Shown here in pieces: positions 8,290-16,789 of a stretch of 64,000 bases of DNA; position 1 is the first letter of the stretch; every line of letters begins with the position of its first letter. The notes under the pieces were generated by a model. The model worked only from the letters and a program-made list of their open reading frames with translations. It searched no databases and was not told the origin of the DNA. The stretch is from Campylobacter suis (GTDB taxonomy: Bacteria > Campylobacterota > Campylobacteria > Campylobacterales > Campylobacteraceae). The DNA lies in contig NZ_CAJHOE010000004.1 in NCBI RefSeq assembly GCF_905120475.1, forward strand, positions 62,001 to 126,000, read 5' to 3'. Made by a program: the position numbers and the translations under genes.

Positions 8290-8873
8290 TTATCAACTTT
8301 TATAGCCGATGTCTCATTTAGCTTTTTTATAAGTGTTTCAAAGTCAGCACTATCAAGCATATCGGCAAACTGACTGCGGTAGGTTTGAAGCAAGCTAACA
8401 CCTATAATCTCCATATCATAAATCAGCCAGTTGTCGTTGTCATTATAAAATTTATATATGAAATCATAACTCTTGCCTTCACTTAAAAGCTCAGAGTGCA
8501 AAAAGACTCTGTTTTTTTGTGGCTCGGTCAGCTCTTTTACTTTTATCTCTTGGTTTGTGTATCCTAAAAGTTTATCAGCATAAGAGCTTTTTAGTTTTTG
8601 CTCAAAGGCTTTGCTAAATTCTGCTTTTTGTGAGTCATTTAGGGCATTAAAGCGTTTTCCAAGGCTTATCTTTGCCATTTGCTTATAGTCAAACAACGGA
8701 TCAAAAATTTTAAACAGCTCATCCATCTTTTGCTCATTTGAAAGGCTTTTGTTTGTTAAAACCTCTATAGCTTGTGTTGTTTTTATCTCAACTTGTGGTT
8801 TTATCTCATCTTTTGGTAGAGCAAATAACATCGTTGCGCCTAGCACTGCTACACAAAAAAGTTTAAGTTTCAT
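8286..8873 (-). CDS. mlaC: MlaC/Ttg2D-family periplasmic phospholipid-binding protein
   Basis: A 195-residue exported protein. The signal peptide is KLFCVAVLGATMLFALP at the start. The Ttg2D/MlaC pattern follows: FDPLFDYKQMAKISLGK (the FDxxxMA region), FSKAFEQKLKSSYADKL, and WLIYDMEIIGVSLLQTYRSQF near the C-terminus, all hallmarks of the family. MlaC carries phospholipid across the periplasm between MlaA and an inner-membrane partner. It is the middle gene of a leftward operon; its stop overlaps the RND start, so the RND protein is its probable partner. Confidence 0.88.
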   Translation of the reverse strand: MKLKLFCVAVLGATMLFALPKDEIKPQVEIKTTQAIEVLTNKSLSNEQKMDELFKIFDPLFDYKQMAKISLGKRFNALNDSQKAEFSKAFEQKLKSSYADKLLGYTNQEIKVKELTEPQKNRVFLHSELLSEGKSYDFIYKFYNDNDNWLIYDMEIIGVSLLQTYRSQFADMLDSADFETLIKKLNETSAIKVDN

Positions 8874-8877
8874 ATTA

Positions 8878-9567
8878 TCATTCCTTTATCAAATAGTCGC
8901 GTCTTTGCTCATAAGCATCGCGTAAAAATGGGTATAAATCAACAGCATCTTTTTTTAAGTTTTTATACATATCTGGATTTTGAGCCATTTCATTTGTTTT
9001 ACTGCCTACATTTAGTCCAAGAGATAATTCGTTTGGATCGACATAGTTTATAGGTTTTGTAAAAAAGTCGCCAACCAATCCAAAGGTGTCTCTTAAATTT
9101 GATGGTCCAAATATTGGCCAGACGATATGAAAGCCACTTCCAACACCCCAGTGTCCAAGTGTCTGACCAAAGTCCTCATCGTGGCGTGGAATTTTGTAGT
9201 AAGTGGTAGCAACATCGCTTATGCCACCAAAGCCAACTATTGTATTTGCTATAAATCTAAGCGTTTCGTCTGCTGCATTTTGAAATTTAAATTGCAAAAG
9301 GTTATTTACAAAACGAAGCGGAAATAGTAGGTTATCAAACACATTTGCTATAACTTCTCGACCTTTTGCTGGCACAACATATCTATAGCCATCTACAACT
9401 GGATCAAAGATATATGTGTAAATTTTATCATTAACGCTTGTCATCATTCTATTATAGCCACTTAGTGGATCAAATGTGTTTTTGTCGTTAAATTCTGCAT
9501 CAAACTCATCACTACTTTGCGAAAAAGCAAGTGTTATGCTAAGAAAAAAAGTTAAGAGATATTTCAA
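8878..9567 (-). CDS. mlaA: MlaA/VacJ-family outer-membrane protein
   Basis: A 229-residue protein matching VacJ/MlaA: FDPLSGYNRMMTSVNDKIY, then FPLRFVNNLLQ, ETLRFIANTIVG, DFGQTLGHWGVGSGFHIVWP and GPSNLRDTFG. MlaA removes mislocalised phospholipid from the outer leaflet of the outer membrane. Unlike E. coli MlaA, the N-terminus (LTFFLSITLAFSQSSDEF) has no lipobox cysteine, so it is probably cleaved by signal peptidase I. It is the first gene of the leftward operon, four bases before mlaC, and divergent from modE. Confidence 0.88.
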   Translation of the reverse strand: MKYLLTFFLSITLAFSQSSDEFDAEFNDKNTFDPLSGYNRMMTSVNDKIYTYIFDPVVDGYRYVVPAKGREVIANVFDNLLFPLRFVNNLLQFKFQNAADETLRFIANTIVGFGGISDVATTYYKIPRHDEDFGQTLGHWGVGSGFHIVWPIFGPSNLRDTFGLVGDFFTKPINYVDPNELSLGLNVGSKTNEMAQNPDMYKNLKKDAVDLYPFLRDAYEQRRDYLIKE

Positions 9568-9623
9568 AATTTTCCTTTTTTTAAAATAAATTGAGATTTT
9601 ACTCTTTTGTAGCTTTTAAATAT

Positions 9624-9659
9624 ATAAAAGATTTAAGCTATTTTATATATATCTTTTAT
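9624..9659. promoter_or_regulatory. Inverted repeat between mlaA and modE, possible operator
   Basis: Perfect 9-base arms ATAAAAGAT (9624-9632) and ATCTTTTAT (9651-9659) are separated by 18 bases, about 50 bases before the modE start. The central part is TATA-rich, recalling the TATA-containing halves of ModE boxes, so autoregulation of the mod operon is possible. In such AT-rich DNA chance cannot be excluded. Confidence 0.4.
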
Positions 9660-9709
9660 TATACTTCCAAAATTATATTTTTATATAACTTTGATTTTAT
9701 GGGAGTAAT

Positions 9710-10495
9710 ATGAGGGCTGATGTAAGTTTGGAATTTTTATTTGATGATGGCTCAAGCGTCTTAAAAAAGCATATAAATTTACTAAAAGCTATACAAAAAA
9801 CTGGCTCTATAACAAAGGCTGCCGAGGAGGTTGGAATTTCATATAAAAATGCCTGGGATAGCCTTGATATTATAAACAACAAAAGCGATAAGCCGCTCAT
9901 AGTTAGAGCCCAAGGTCTTAAGAAAAATAGCGGTTCAGAGCTAAGTGAGCACGGTAAAAAGATGATAGAAATTTATGACGCTCTTTTACTTGCACAGCAG
10001 GATTTTTTGGCAAAAATTTGTGCAAAGTCAAATATACAAAGTGCAGATCTTAGCAGTTTTTCACGACTTGGCATAACACTAAGTGCTAGAAACCAGCTAA
10101 ATTGCGAGATAACAAGTATAAAAACAGGCGCGCTAAATAGTCAAATTTCAGCTAGATTAAGTAGTGGCGAAGAGCTTGGAGCTAATATCACAGTCCAAAG
10201 CGAAAATGACCTAAATTTAGCTGTGGGAAAGCGCGTGGTTTTTATATTTAAGGCACCAGCGGTAATGCTTGCAAAAGAATTTGACACCTTAAATTTAAGC
10301 GCTAGAAACCAGCTAAATGGTGAGGTTATCTCGGTAAAAATAGGTGCCGTTACGGCTGAGGTCGTAATGCAGTTAAGTGACTCACAAACACTAAGCGCCA
10401 TCATCTCAAAAGAGAGTGCGATGGAGCTAAAAATAGGCGTTGGCGATAAGCTTAAAGCGATAGTTAAATCAAGTGACATCATTGTAGGAGTATAA
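9710..10495 (+). CDS. modE: Molybdate-responsive regulator ModE with two TOBE domains
   Basis: ModE-type repressor of molybdate uptake. Residues about 1-105 form the LysR-like winged HTH (LLKAIQKTGSITKAAEEVGISYKNAWDSLD). Two molybdate-binding TOBE/Mop repeats follow, each beginning SARNQLN: the first at about 125-190 and the second at about 195-261. This is the full-length E. coli-like architecture. It is the first gene of the mod operon, one base from modA. A dyad lies upstream and could be its own binding site. Confidence 0.88.
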   Translation: MRADVSLEFLFDDGSSVLKKHINLLKAIQKTGSITKAAEEVGISYKNAWDSLDIINNKSDKPLIVRAQGLKKNSGSELSEHGKKMIEIYDALLLAQQDFLAKICAKSNIQSADLSSFSRLGITLSARNQLNCEITSIKTGALNSQISARLSSGEELGANITVQSENDLNLAVGKRVVFIFKAPAVMLAKEFDTLNLSARNQLNGEVISVKIGAVTAEVVMQLSDSQTLSAIISKESAMELKIGVGDKLKAIVKSSDIIVGV

Positions 10496-10496
10496 T

Positions 10497-11240
10497 ATGA
10501 AAAAAACATTTTTGGCGCTTTTAGCAAGCGTTACATTTGCATTTTGTGGTGAAGTTGTTGTTTTTGCAGCTGCAAATACGACCTATGCTTTTAAGGACAT
10601 TGTGAAGGAGTTTAATGTAGAAAACCCAAACACAAAGATAAATGTAGTCCTTGGCGCTAGTGGCGGGCTTGTTACTCAGATACAAAACGGCGCGCCAGCT
10701 GATATTTTCATGGCGGCAGATATGCCTTTTGCTCAAAAGCTTTTTGATACAGGTTTTGCAGCTACCAAGCCAGTTGTCTACGCACAAGGTGCGGTTGCTC
10801 TGTTTAGTATCCGTGATATTGACTTTAAAAAAGGCTTAAATGTTGTTACAGAGCTAAAATCGATCTCAATAGCAAATCCAGAGACCGCACCTTACGGCAA
10901 AGCTAGTATACAAGCACTTAAAAATGCTGGGTTGTTTGAAAAAGTAGAGAAAAATATCGTTTATGCTGGCAAAATTTCTGAAACTCTTTCGCAGGCATTA
11001 AGCGCGGCAGATCTTGGATTTATCGCGGCTAGCTCGCTTTATGATGAAAAAATGAGCAAGTATAAAGAAAATGTAAATTATATATTTTTAGATCAAAGTC
11101 TTTATACGCCAATTGATCAAGGCATAGTTATAATCAAAAAGGGTGAAAACAACCCAGAAGTAAAGTCATTTTATGATTTTATACTTGGCGAAAAAGGTAG
11201 AGAAATTTTTAAACGCTACGGATATAATCTACCAAAATGA
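10497..11240 (+). CDS. modA: Molybdate ABC transporter periplasmic binding protein
   Basis: A 247-residue secreted binding protein with signal peptide KKTFLALLASVTFAFCG. The ModA pattern follows: VFAAANTTYAFKDI, LGASGGLVTQIQNGAPADIFMAAD (oxyanion contacts are normally provided by such Ser residues), and later NPETAPYGKAS. It captures molybdate, possibly tungstate, for the ModBC permease. Its stop overlaps the next start by four bases (ATGA). Tungstate specificity cannot be excluded from sequence. Confidence 0.88.
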   Translation: MKKTFLALLASVTFAFCGEVVVFAAANTTYAFKDIVKEFNVENPNTKINVVLGASGGLVTQIQNGAPADIFMAADMPFAQKLFDTGFAATKPVVYAQGAVALFSIRDIDFKKGLNVVTELKSISIANPETAPYGKASIQALKNAGLFEKVEKNIVYAGKISETLSQALSAADLGFIAASSLYDEKMSKYKENVNYIFLDQSLYTPIDQGIVIIKKGENNPEVKSFYDFILGEKGREIFKRYGYNLPK

Positions 11241-11632
11241 TACCAGCAAAAGTCCTAGAAATTCATGAAAATGATGGCATAAGCGTAGTAAAATTTTTAC
11301 ACGATGAGCTTTTGTTTAGTATGCTAAGTCTTGAAAATTTAGGGCTACAAGTGGGGCAGAATGTGAGGCTTGGCTTTAAGAGCTCAGATGTTATCATCGC
11401 CAAAGCCCCACTTCTTGCTTGCTCGGTAAATAATGTCATCAAGGCAAGGATAGCTCACGCAAATATCGGCGAGATAATCACTTGCTTACACTTAAATGCT
11501 GGCAATTTTGAGTTTGAGAGCATTATCTCAAAAGAGTCATTTTCTCGTTTAAATTTAAGCATTGGCGATGAAGTTTATGCCTATGTTAAATCAACCTCAC
11601 TTTTTATAAGCAGCTTTGATGATAGATATTGA
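11237..11632 (+). CDS. Small TOBE/Mop di-domain molybdate-binding protein
   Basis: A 131-residue protein made of two TOBE-like repeats. The first (about 1-60) opens IPAKVLEIHENDGISVVKF and ends with the VRLGFKSSDVIIAK strand pattern. The second (about 63-128) has NVIKARIAHANIGEIITCLHL and ends DEVYAYVKSTSLFIS. The final K-S-S-D or K-S-T-S strand is the usual TOBE ending. It probably binds or buffers molybdate in the cytoplasm. It lies between modA and modC with overlaps at both ends. Confidence 0.75.
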   Translation: MIPAKVLEIHENDGISVVKFLHDELLFSMLSLENLGLQVGQNVRLGFKSSDVIIAKAPLLACSVNNVIKARIAHANIGEIITCLHLNAGNFEFESIISKESFSRLNLSIGDEVYAYVKSTSLFISSFDDRY

Positions 11633-12485
11633 TATAAAAAAGCGACTAAATGGCGCAAATGGCGAGTTTATCTTGGATGCAAAGATGCAAATTTTAAATG
11701 GCGAGTTTGTTTGTATTTATGGAAAAAGTGGTAGTGGAAAGACAACGCTGCTACGAATTTTGGCTGGTTTTGAGACGCCAGAGAGTGGTAAAATTTTAGC
11801 TTTTAACAAGAGTTTTTTTGATGCTAAAAAGTATATAAATTTAACCCCACAAAGCCGAAATATAGGCTTTTTGTTTCAAGATTACGCACTTTTTGAAAAT
11901 ATGAATGTTTATAAAAATTTACTTTTTGCAAAAGATGATAAAAAATTTGCTGATGAGCTACTTGAGATGATGCAAATATCTGCTCTTAAAAACGCTAGGA
12001 TAGCAGAACTTTCAGGCGGACAAAAGCAGCGTGTGGCATTAGCTCGTGCGATAATGCGTCGTCCAGAAATTTTACTACTTGATGAGCCACTTTCAGCTCT
12101 TGATAATGCCATGCGCGAGCATTTACAGGGCTTTTTACTTGCGCTACATGAAAAGTTTAAAATGAGTATCATCTTAGTAAGCCATGATGTGAGCGAAATT
12201 TATAAGCTTTGTTCAAAAGTTTTTGTGCTTGAAAATGGCACTATAACGGACATAGCAACTCCAAAAGAGATATTTTTAAAACAGTCTGGTTCAAAAAAGC
12301 TAGCTTTTAATGCAAAGGTGCTTGAAATTTTACACCGTGATGCTGCATGGATAGCCCTTGTGCTCGTACAAAATCAGCTTTGTCGCGTGGTGCTTAGCGA
12401 AAGCGAAGCTAGAAATTTATCTCAAGGCGATGATGCGTTGCTTAGCGTTAAAGCATTTGGCGCAAATTTAACAAAGATAGGATAG
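11619..12485 (+). CDS. modC: Molybdate ABC transporter ATP-binding protein
   Basis: ABC ATPase of 288 residues with Walker A GKSGSGKTT, Q-loop FLFQDYALFENM, signature LSGGQKQRVALARA, Walker B ILLLDEPLSALD and H-loop SHD. A C-terminal TOBE domain of about 65 residues (FNAKVLEILHRDAAW onward) is present, as in ModC. The start is ATG 11619 inside the end of the preceding gene (TTG 11616 is an alternative). It powers ModB; modB begins four bases after its stop. Confidence 0.9.
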   Translation: MIDIDIKKRLNGANGEFILDAKMQILNGEFVCIYGKSGSGKTTLLRILAGFETPESGKILAFNKSFFDAKKYINLTPQSRNIGFLFQDYALFENMNVYKNLLFAKDDKKFADELLEMMQISALKNARIAELSGGQKQRVALARAIMRRPEILLLDEPLSALDNAMREHLQGFLLALHEKFKMSIILVSHDVSEIYKLCSKVFVLENGTITDIATPKEIFLKQSGSKKLAFNAKVLEILHRDAAWIALVLVQNQLCRVVLSESEARNLSQGDDALLSVKAFGANLTKIG

Positions 12486-12488
12486 GGC

Positions 12489-13151
12489 ATGATAGACTTA
12501 ACACCATTTTATCTTTCGCTAAAGCTTGCACTTATCACGACGCTCGTGCTTTTTGCCTTTATGTTACCACTTGCGTTTTTATTTGCTCGTAAAAATTTTC
12601 GTGGTAAAGCGGTTTTTGAGGCGGCTTTTTCTCTTCCGCTAGTGCTTCCCCCAAGTGTTATGGGCTTTTATCTTTTGCTATTTTTATCGCCTTATAATGC
12701 TTTTGGTAAATTTATCGAAGAGACTTTTGATGTAAGGCTTGTGTTTAACTTTACAGGTCTTGTGATAGCTAGCTGTATATACTCGCTTCCTTTTATGTTT
12801 GCACCCTTAAAATCAGGCTTTGAAAGCTTAAAACCAAGTCTTTTTGAGACAAGCTATTCGCTTGGGAAAAGTCCACTTAGCACACTTTTTCGTGTGGCTT
12901 TGCCAAACATAAAGCCAAATTTATTAAGTGCTATTGTAGTTACTTTTGCGCATACTATGGGTGAGTTTGGTGTAGTTTTGATGATAGGCGGAAGCGTGGG
13001 TGGCGAAACTAAGGTCGTAAGTATCGCTATTTATGAGGCTGTGGAAATGCTTGATTATGGTTTAGCACAAACTTATGCGCTTATGATGTTAGGGCTTAGC
13101 TTTGTTACTTTATTTTTATTGTATATTTTTAATCAAAAAGTTAAAATTTAG
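12489..13151 (+). CDS. modB: Molybdate ABC transporter permease
   Basis: A 220-residue inner-membrane permease with about five membrane segments. The coupling EAA-like loop is visible as FETSYSLGKSPLSTLFRVALPNIKP. The start of the transport domain (LPLVLPPSVMGFYLLLFL) is the typical ModB stretch. It is the last gene of the operon; a new promoter-like TATAAT follows directly after its stop. Confidence 0.9.
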   Translation: MIDLTPFYLSLKLALITTLVLFAFMLPLAFLFARKNFRGKAVFEAAFSLPLVLPPSVMGFYLLLFLSPYNAFGKFIEETFDVRLVFNFTGLVIASCIYSLPFMFAPLKSGFESLKPSLFETSYSLGKSPLSTLFRVALPNIKPNLLSAIVVTFAHTMGEFGVVLMIGGSVGGETKVVSIAIYEAVEMLDYGLAQTYALMMLGLSFVTLFLLYIFNQKVKI

Positions 13152-13153
13152 GG

Positions 13154-13159
13154 TATAAT
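13154..13159 (+). promoter_or_regulatory. Sigma70 -10 element before the methyltransferase gene
   Basis: TATAAT three bases after the modB stop and 30 bases before the ATG at 13189, with AAAAAGG as ribosome site. It suggests that the methyltransferase gene is transcribed separately from the mod operon. Confidence 0.55.
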
Positions 13160-13188
13160 ACAGGCTAAAACTATAAAAAAGGATTTTT

Positions 13189-14760
13189 ATGAGTGATGCT
13201 ATAACAAATAAACTAGAACACGCTTATGACGAGCTTACTTATCCTTCAGCGGCATTTAGATTCTCATCGCCGTTAAGACTTGAGGCGTGTGCAACGCTTT
13301 TAGGACTTAGTCCAGCCAATACAAAAAAAGCAAGAGTGCTTGAGATAGGCTGCTCTTATGGTGGGAATCTCATCCCCTTTGCTATTGCAAATCCAGAGGC
13401 AAAGGTGCTTGGCATAGACCTTAGTAACGAGCATATCCAAAAAGGTAAAGCCATTGTTGCTGATATGGGCATAAAAAATTTAGAGCTTATGAGAAAGGAT
13501 ATAACAAGCCTAAGCCCAGATGATGTAAAGGGGTATGAAAAATTTGATTACATCATAGTACACGGCGTTTTTAGCTGGGTTCCTGCAAATGTTCGTGACG
13601 CGATACTTAATATCATTAAAGAATTTCTTGCTCCACATGGTGTTGCATATGTTTCGTATAATGTCTATCCTGGCTGGAAGATAAAAGATATATTGCGACA
13701 AATAATGTTTCAAGCAGCAAGTGGTGCTAATAATCAGATCGAGCAAGTAAAAAAGGCAAAAGAGGCGCTTGAAGTTTATAAAAAATTTCTCATTGATTGC
13801 AAAAACGAAACTATCCCAGCTGATCAGCTTATTTACTTTATAAATAGCACGCTGCTAAAGAGTGAAAGCTATATAGCCCATGAGTTTTTAGATCCTATAA
13901 ATCAGCCTTTTTACTTTAGGGAATTTGCTGATATGCTTGAAAAAAGGCAGTTAAGTTATCTTTGTGAGAGCAATCTTGATGATATATTTGCGCCTGGTCT
14001 TGATAATGAAGGTGCTATGAGTTTTATGCAAGAAAATATGCCACACCGCTATGATCAAGAGCAGTTTATGGACTTTTTTTCAAATAAGACATTTCGTGCC
14101 AGCCTTATCTTACATAAAGAGGCCTATGATAGTGTGCATGGACGCGAGATAGGTCCAAATGACTTTGCAAAACTAAATATCGTCGCAGACTTTAAGCTTT
14201 ATGACGGCAAGTGGGTTTCAAAAGACTATACGGCTGTAAAAGATAAGACGGCTTGGCTTAGCGATGTTTTTAGTAGAATTTATCCACAAAGCGCCAGCTT
14301 ACCGCAAATTTTAGAACTTTTAGAGTCTGAGAAAAAACTTAGTGCATACACAGCTTTGATAGATATTGTAGGTTTAAAAGATACGAATTTTGCTGTTAGA
14401 GAGTTTGAGAGTATCTCTTATGAAGTTGGAAAAACTCGTCTAAAACCAGAGTATGCGAAATATATCAAACACTTTTTGCATAGCAGCGATAACCTTATAT
14501 CATTTGCAAATTGTTTTAATGAAAATATGAAATTTTCAAAAGCTGATTGTTATTTGGCATTAAAATTTGATGGTGTTAATACTCTTGCGCAGATAGTTGA
14601 TGAGTATCTTAAATTTATTAAGAAAAATGATGTAAAGATAGTTTCAAAAGACAACAAAGAGCTAAAGGGCGAAAAGCTTAAAAAACACGCAAGACTGGCT
14701 GTTGCACAGCTTGAGTTTATGCTAAAAGAGGCGTATTTTTTAGAAGAGTATATTAGTTAA
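13189..14760 (+). CDS. Class I SAM methyltransferase with regulatory domain
   Basis: A 523-residue soluble protein. The N-terminal SAM-binding domain (about 40-200) shows VLEIGCSYGGNLIPFA (motif I), VLGIDLS (acidic loop) and DYIIVHGVFSWVP. The rest resembles the 'methyltransferase regulatory domain' (about 220-320: NSTLLKSESYIAHEFLDPINQPFYFREFADML), ending in a helical C-terminus. Proteins of this build are common in Campylobacter and related bacteria, but the substrate is unknown. It ends 8 bases inside the tail of the convergent gene at 14753. Confidence 0.75.
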   Translation: MSDAITNKLEHAYDELTYPSAAFRFSSPLRLEACATLLGLSPANTKKARVLEIGCSYGGNLIPFAIANPEAKVLGIDLSNEHIQKGKAIVADMGIKNLELMRKDITSLSPDDVKGYEKFDYIIVHGVFSWVPANVRDAILNIIKEFLAPHGVAYVSYNVYPGWKIKDILRQIMFQAASGANNQIEQVKKAKEALEVYKKFLIDCKNETIPADQLIYFINSTLLKSESYIAHEFLDPINQPFYFREFADMLEKRQLSYLCESNLDDIFAPGLDNEGAMSFMQENMPHRYDQEQFMDFFSNKTFRASLILHKEAYDSVHGREIGPNDFAKLNIVADFKLYDGKWVSKDYTAVKDKTAWLSDVFSRIYPQSASLPQILELLESEKKLSAYTALIDIVGLKDTNFAVREFESISYEVGKTRLKPEYAKYIKHFLHSSDNLISFANCFNENMKFSKADCYLALKFDGVNTLAQIVDEYLKFIKKNDVKIVSKDNKELKGEKLKKHARLAVAQLEFMLKEAYFLEEYIS

Positions 14761-15259
14761 ATTTGTGAAGAGCCCCATCTTCAAACATAGTAGATATGCT
14801 CTTGCTCATATTTACCCTTGCTTCATAAAAGCCCATGAAAATGGGCTTTTTGCTTACATGAGTCTCAATCCATAGAGTTAGTTTATTATAAAATTTCTCA
14901 AGTTCGTTTGACTTTTTAACCATTTTACCATCTTGCATATAGCTCATCTTTACCGAGATTTTACCAGCTTTAACAAGCTTTTCACTGTTTATGATTTGTG
15001 TTTGAGTGTAGGTTATAACAGGCGAATCAATCTGACTAAAAGCACCGATATGCTCGTTTTTTATCTGTGTTTCGTTATAAATTTTTAGCTCTCCAAATTT
15101 TTTTGAATATATATAGCGAGCGACTTGGTCAAACGCATAAGCACTTTGCGAGCTAAAAATTTGCAAATTTTTCATAAACAAAAACTCTCCGCCTATTTCG
15201 CTAATAAAGTCAAAAAACTCACGCTCATCAGCGCTATCCATATAAAAACTTTTATGCAT
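14753..15259 (-). CDS. Hypothetical protein, 168 residues
   Basis: I do not recognise the family. It is a soluble, mixed alpha/beta protein without signal peptide, rich in Lys, Tyr and Phe, with SYMQDGKMVKKSNELEKFYNKL in the C-terminal half. It overlaps the preceding minus-strand gene by 8 bases (start within that gene's end), so the two are coupled, and it overlaps the tail of the convergent methyltransferase gene. Confidence 0.6.
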   Translation of the reverse strand: MHKSFYMDSADEREFFDFISEIGGEFLFMKNLQIFSSQSAYAFDQVARYIYSKKFGELKIYNETQIKNEHIGAFSQIDSPVITYTQTQIINSEKLVKAGKISVKMSYMQDGKMVKKSNELEKFYNKLTLWIETHVSKKPIFMGFYEARVNMSKSISTMFEDGALHKFN

Positions 15260-15683
15260 TTGCCAGTGTTTTTAGGATTTGCTCTGGGCTTACGCTAGTG
15301 GTTATCTTATGGGTGATGAGCTTGTTTATCTTTTTATCTTTTGTTTCAAAGCCGACTATGGTTTTTATCTTGGCATATTTTGGTATGATGATGCCGCGTT
15401 TTGAGCCGCAAAGCTGCACTGCGATGTCGTATTTTTGCTTTTTTATGCGAAATATAGTCTTAACTTCGTTAAATACTCTTTTGTGAAATTTTTGCGAACT
15501 ATTCTCATCCCATGCGATATGAAGCGTGGCATTTGGGGCGATCTGTGTACAAATTTGCTCATTTTGTTCTATGGTCGCAATGCCAATTTGCAACGGGTTA
15601 AAATTTGTGTTTAAAAGCTCAAGTAGGTAGATTAGCTCTTCTTTTTTAAGTGGCCTAAAGGTTGTGATTAAAATTTTTTTCAT
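15252..15683 (-). CDS. Hypothetical protein, 143 residues
   Basis: A short protein starting MKKILITTFRPLKKEELIYLLELL, with KYDIAVQLCGSKRGIIIPKYAKIKTIVGF in the second half. The latter loosely recalls the N-domain of GT9 heptosyltransferases (SxR...A...KxRIGF), but the protein is far too short for one and I do not assign that function. The start is ATG 15683, preceded by an in-frame TTG at 15689. It is the first of a two-gene leftward unit, divergent from the exonuclease gene. Confidence 0.6.
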   Translation of the reverse strand: MKKILITTFRPLKKEELIYLLELLNTNFNPLQIGIATIEQNEQICTQIAPNATLHIAWDENSSQKFHKRVFNEVKTIFRIKKQKYDIAVQLCGSKRGIIIPKYAKIKTIVGFETKDKKINKLITHKITTSVSPEQILKTLANA

Positions 15684-15745
15684 TATCAACTTTAAATATA
15701 AATTTTGCTATCATTTTATAAAAAAATGGCTTAAAAAGGGTAAAA

Positions 15746-16786
15746 ATGGCAAAAAATTATATCTGTGTTTTTGACTGTGAAAGCATACCAGATGCTATGC
15801 TGATAAGAAAAATTTATGGCTTTAGTGGAGATGATGAGCAAGTCGGCTTGCAGGCTTTTGAAATGCAAAAAGAGCAAAGTGGTAGCAGTTTTTTGCCTAT
15901 TGTGTTTCATCAGATAGTGGCTATATCGGCTGTGATCGCTGATGAGTATGGAAAGTTTATAAAAGTTAGCACTATGGAGGGCGACAGTGAGCAAGAAATT
16001 CTTACGAAATTTATAAATTTTATAAATGAGTTTAATCCTCGTCTTGTGAGTTTTAATGGCAGAGGCTTTGACTTACCGACCATTATGGCACGCGCAATGC
16101 GATATAATCTAAGTGCTTTTGCGTATTTTGAAGTGGAAAATCGTGAGCTAAACAAGAGCAAGTGGGATAACTATAGGTACCGTAACTCAGACCGCTTTCA
16201 TCTTGATTTGCTTGATCATATAAGTGACTTTGGTGTGGTGCGTGGACTAAAGCTAGACCTGCTTTGCGCTAGCTTGAATTTGCCTGGTAAATACGATGTG
16301 CATGGGGATCAAGTTTTTGAGCTTTATCATGGTGGCGATATAGAAAAGATCAACGAATACTGCGAGTCTGATGTGCTAAATACCTACTGGCTGTTTTTAA
16401 AATATGAGCTTTTGCGTGGGCGTATAAACAAAGATGATTATGCAAATTCGCTAAGTGTCATGAGTAGGTTTTTACGCGATAAAAAGGAACTCATGGGCTA
16501 TACGGATGTTTTTTGTACCGCTGTTGCTAATGAGCTTGAAAGGCTTGAAGGTAAAAGAGAGTATGAGCTAGAAGTTGGTAATAGTGAGAATTTTAAAGAT
16601 AATTTTAGCGATGACTATGATGAGTATTTACAAAAAATAGATAAAAGCGAGCTAAGCTCTCATCTTGCTAAAAATGGACTTGATGGACTACTAAAAAAAG
16701 GAGCTGACACGAGTTTAAAAACAAAGCAAAAGGGTGGAAATTTATTTGAAGAAAAACTACCAGAGATAAATCTAAATGATGAGTAG
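15746..16786 (+). CDS. PolB-like DEDDy 3'-5' exonuclease
   Basis: A 346-residue cytoplasmic protein of the 'exonuclease domain related to PolB' family. The DEDD residues are visible: FDCESIP (D and E of motif I, near residues 10-12), LVSFNGRGFDLP (motif II) and YCESDVLNTY (YxxxD, motif III). The C-terminal third is charged and probably disordered. It probably trims DNA 3' ends during repair or processing. AAAGGG precedes the ATG. A four-base gap to the ligase gene implies an operon of nuclease and ligase. Confidence 0.8.
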   Translation: MAKNYICVFDCESIPDAMLIRKIYGFSGDDEQVGLQAFEMQKEQSGSSFLPIVFHQIVAISAVIADEYGKFIKVSTMEGDSEQEILTKFINFINEFNPRLVSFNGRGFDLPTIMARAMRYNLSAFAYFEVENRELNKSKWDNYRYRNSDRFHLDLLDHISDFGVVRGLKLDLLCASLNLPGKYDVHGDQVFELYHGGDIEKINEYCESDVLNTYWLFLKYELLRGRINKDDYANSLSVMSRFLRDKKELMGYTDVFCTAVANELERLEGKREYELEVGNSENFKDNFSDDYDEYLQKIDKSELSSHLAKNGLDGLLKKGADTSLKTKQKGGNLFEEKLPEINLNDE

Positions 16787-16789
16787 GTT

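Noticed and set aside
15252-15683. Heptosyltransferase (GT9) assignment
   Set aside because: Only a loose similarity in one stretch; the protein is less than half the family length.
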